The translations under genes were made by a program, and so were the position numbers. A DNA stretch of 64,000 nt. Origin: Sipunculus nudus. Taxonomy: Eukaryota > Annelida > Sipuncula > Golfingiida > Sipunculidae. The notes below the pieces were generated by a model. The model saw nothing but the letters and a program-made list of their open reading frames with translations. It made no database searches and was not told the origin of the DNA. Below are positions 61,007 to 64,000 of the stretch, piece by piece. The stretch is taken from NCBI GenBank assembly GCA_026874595.1, contig CM049310.1, positions 79,539,056 to 79,603,055 of the forward strand. The letters run 5' to 3'. The stretch's first letter is position 1, and every line of letters starts with the position of its first letter.

Positions 61007-64000
61007 AATGTTCTGTTGCAGAATAAATAACAGTTTATTTTACATAATCCTATTAAGTTGACAATTTTTTAATGTTTTAGGAAAAATTAAATAAGGAGAG
61101 AAAATTTACAAACGTTTCTAAAGATGGTACATTGGCGACTGTATTGTTATATATTATGTTTTAAGAATATTATATATATATTTGAGTTTTAAAGGGCTTA
61201 AATAAGGGTCTCACTTATTATCTATATAATTAATACGGAGTTGGTTTTTTTTCTAGACCACGGTTAACCTTATTCCGTTCTCCAGCTTTGGCAGACGTAT
61301 CAGTGGTGAGCTCTCCCTGGACAAGTTTGTTTTATTTTGCGGGATTATGCCCTATTAAGCTGAATAAATAATAATTTAATATTTCCCAATTAGATGCCCC
61401 TATTTCTTTTGTGCTGCAAGGTCCTCCTTGCCTGTGACGCTTTTTCGGAAGGCAGTTAGAGGATTTTCACTGGCCTGTTAAGACCGTGGCCAGAGCCCAT
61501 GTCCTGCCCGAGAGGCATTTCCGTGCAAATATCTCTGTCAAAAGGAAGTAACGGTTTATAATCAATGTGAGGGCTTTTCAGTTTGGTCAACACTGGGCAC
61601 TGAGTCCAGTGATGTGACCACCCTTTGACAAATTGTTTATGGGTTCAAAAATATATTTTCATGATAACCATGGTTTCAAAAGTTCGGCCAAGTCATGTGT
61701 TTTATGAAGTCTTTTTTTTTCAAAAAGAATCCCCACAACTTAATCGTTTTTCGGGTTGGGTGGGGTTGGGGTCGGTGTTGGGGGGGGGGGGGGGGGGGAG
61801 GTTTACATATATTTGTTAAGATCCCTTGTCTGTAGGGACGATGGAACATTAAAAAATATTACCAGTACATCTTTAAGTTGATAACAAACTGAAATCTGTA
61901 TACAGAGCGTACAGACCTCCGTTCTTTGTCATAATGGTTTATAAGAAAATATATTTGGGGTGATTCTTATTAACTCAAAATGAAATGGACTATTGATATG
62001 TCTTTACCCTAACCCTCTACAAATGTTCAGCAAAACATTTTTCGCCTGTCGTGCTTTTTCAGGAGGCGACCTGTATTCCATTTAATTAAATGATTAAATT
62101 CAAGTGCGGAACACATGTCCACATAAATCTTTTTATAGGGAGCACTTCTACATTGAGTGGACACAAAGAGCTGAGACCCTTTACACGATCACCGTTATAT
62201 AGGTTTACAGGTATGTTGAATTTTATACATTCAGAAGTATCTTTCCATGATAACCATGGTTTAATAGTTCGGGGTTTATGGGTTGTTTGAAAAAAGCCTT
62301 TTCAAAAGAAAGCCCGGGGGGGTGGGAGGAATTGCATACACTTTTAAGGGTCCTAATCTCTTAAGGACTTTGAAAGCCAAGACATAAACTACTAATAAGT
62401 CGTTCGTTCATACGTGCACATTATCATGGTTCAGAAACACGGGTTCACCAGGCGAGTGACAGAACAACTGCATACGAATGGGCGGCACCTACTCGGGGAC
62501 AAAGTAATAGCCCCTTACAATTATTCCTTTGTGGAATTGTGATTATGGCTCTTAAGAAAAAAATATATTATGGTGATTCCGTTTACTTCCAAAGATGTAA
62601 TGGATTAGGGTTGCAGTTTAACTCTACCCCTCTTCAAAGTTTCAGCAAAATCTGTATATTACATTTAGCGTTAATTTCCTGAAAGATAATGTGACGAACC
62701 AAGGCTGAAGTGGTTTCTTTGCCAAATTCTTCCATCGAAATCAACCTGCTTTCTTTTTATCTGGGAGAGTTGTCAAGTTTGCATCAGACCTGCTTATTTC
62801 ATGACAATTTACATTACTGAAAGCAAATATTTACCTACTTGTTATTTTTTTTTCCATTTTGCTTATGTTAGGCAAGGTCGTGCTTTTGTCATTTTGAAAT
62901 TGATACGTCCATTCCTTTTATGCTAAGAGGAGCGATCTATAGGAGTGAACCCCTCCCCCATTCTCCGAACAAACAAATCTCGTTTCGTATCTTTGCTTCA
63001 TGCAAGGTCACTGTGTCAAAGCATGTTGTAGTTAGTACTCTGACGTCAGTTATATCACACCACCTGTCCTATGCAAGAACGCAAGAAGTGGCGTTTATCC
63101 TTCCTCCAGGAGGAATTGGGTGGGGGGGGGGGGTCCCTTGCAGATACAGACAGACACACACATATAAATATATAAATAAACTTATTTCCTTTAAATTGAT
63201 GTGATGAGAAATATATGCATAATTTATCATGGACCAACCAGCTCAACCGGACATATGTCATAAAATATTGAACATAAACAAATCATTGCCTTTTTCACAT
63301 ATTTACCTGATTGGGGAATCGGTTAAAAAAATCCTAATCGATGATTAAAAGATCCGATTTTTATGTATCATCGTGCTACCCTGCAGTCCGCCATGTGGAA
63401 TTATAACTAAAATATTGAACGAGAATAATCCGTTTTATTATATCTCTGAAGGAATTAGACTTTTTTATCGGGAGAATATGATTGGTTTGGATATATGCAT
63501 ACAACATCGTTTTGTGATCGATTATGCAAAAAAAACAATCGATGTTATCGATTATGAAAGTGACAATTTATGAAATGAAGACTTTAATCATTGGATCATA
63601 TGTGGAAAGTTGACATAAAGAGGAAAAAAAGTGTGTTAAAAATGAAGTGTGTTAAAGGTTCATATTTGGACTATATACAAAGAAAGTTCCAGTAACTTTC
63701 GAACACATTTCGGCAATGCGCAATGCTTTATACAAATATTGTTAGAACGCTTGTTACTTTCTTATTTCACAACAATAGTCATATCTCAATCTACTGTTTG
63801 ATCCCAAAATTATAACTACCATATATTGCTCCAGAGCGCACGGTTCAGCCTTAAGAATTCCATGATATTAAGGAATAACAGATTAAGGCATAATAAGGAC
63901 ACACAAGAAACTGGCACGTAGGCCTGTAGCGGCCGTGACTAGGAAAATAATGATGTTGTCAGGAAGTGTAGTGCAGAAATCAAACCTAGGCGACGACTAA
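61007..64000. other. No gene recognised (unit 2)
   Basis: The duplicate of about 50576-53569. The G-run near 61780 is longer than in unit 1 and small indels occur; nothing coding is supported. Confidence 0.5.

Larger units (their letters stand above)
56701..64000. repeat. Tandem duplication, unit 2 (cut by the window end)
   Basis: Corresponds to about 46281-53569 of unit 1. Visible differences are few: single-base changes and length changes in homopolymer and C/G/A runs. This is either a very recent duplication or an uncollapsed haplotype. Confidence 0.92.

Overview
The window looks like nuclear DNA of an invertebrate animal, most likely a bivalve mollusc. It is AT-rich and gene-poor, with exons bounded by gt/ag splice sites and long (TA)n tracts. 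It also holds a DIRS-like retroelement, a LINE with a 2A-like motif in ORF1, and GTCC-rich tandem repeats. The organism call is inferred from this style; no species-diagnostic gene is present.

Layout: (1) 1-2180, a decayed DIRS-like retroelement on the minus strand, cut by the window edge. (2) 2507-5237, gene A: four Ig V-like exons, a short linker exon and a hydrophobic terminal exon; no signal-peptide exon was found. (3) 5238-26580, a gene desert with tandem repeats, microsatellites, LINE scraps and a promoter-like cluster near 12.8 kb. (4) About 26650-32395, a nearly full-length but dead non-LTR retrotransposon. Its ORF1 starts with a hydrophobic segment followed by a 2A-like motif (GDVERNPGP), and its ORF2 has endonuclease, reverse transcriptase and a C-terminal Cys/His segment. 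(5) 32.4-39.4 kb, mostly non-coding. (6) 39438-46891, gene B, a paralogue of gene A: signal-peptide exon, four Ig exons, linker, hydrophobic exon and a short tail exon. (7) About 46281-64000, a tandem duplication with a unit of about 10.42 kb. It duplicates gene B's last two exons, and its junction lies in a (TA)n(GA)n tract.

The most interesting locus is the A/B pair. All eight Ig exons lack the usual B-strand cysteine (Trp or Phe instead). Each carries a conserved cysteine in the following C-strand-like segment, plus the normal DxGxYxC-type F-strand cysteine. Every exon starts and ends in phase 1, and three of the four Ig exon pairs have identical lengths (357, 363, 363). The fourth is 354 in A and 356 in B, which puts gene B out of frame just before its linker. 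This resembles a tandemly expanding, exon-shuffling cell-surface receptor family with possible membrane and secreted forms. Immune or recognition function is inference only.
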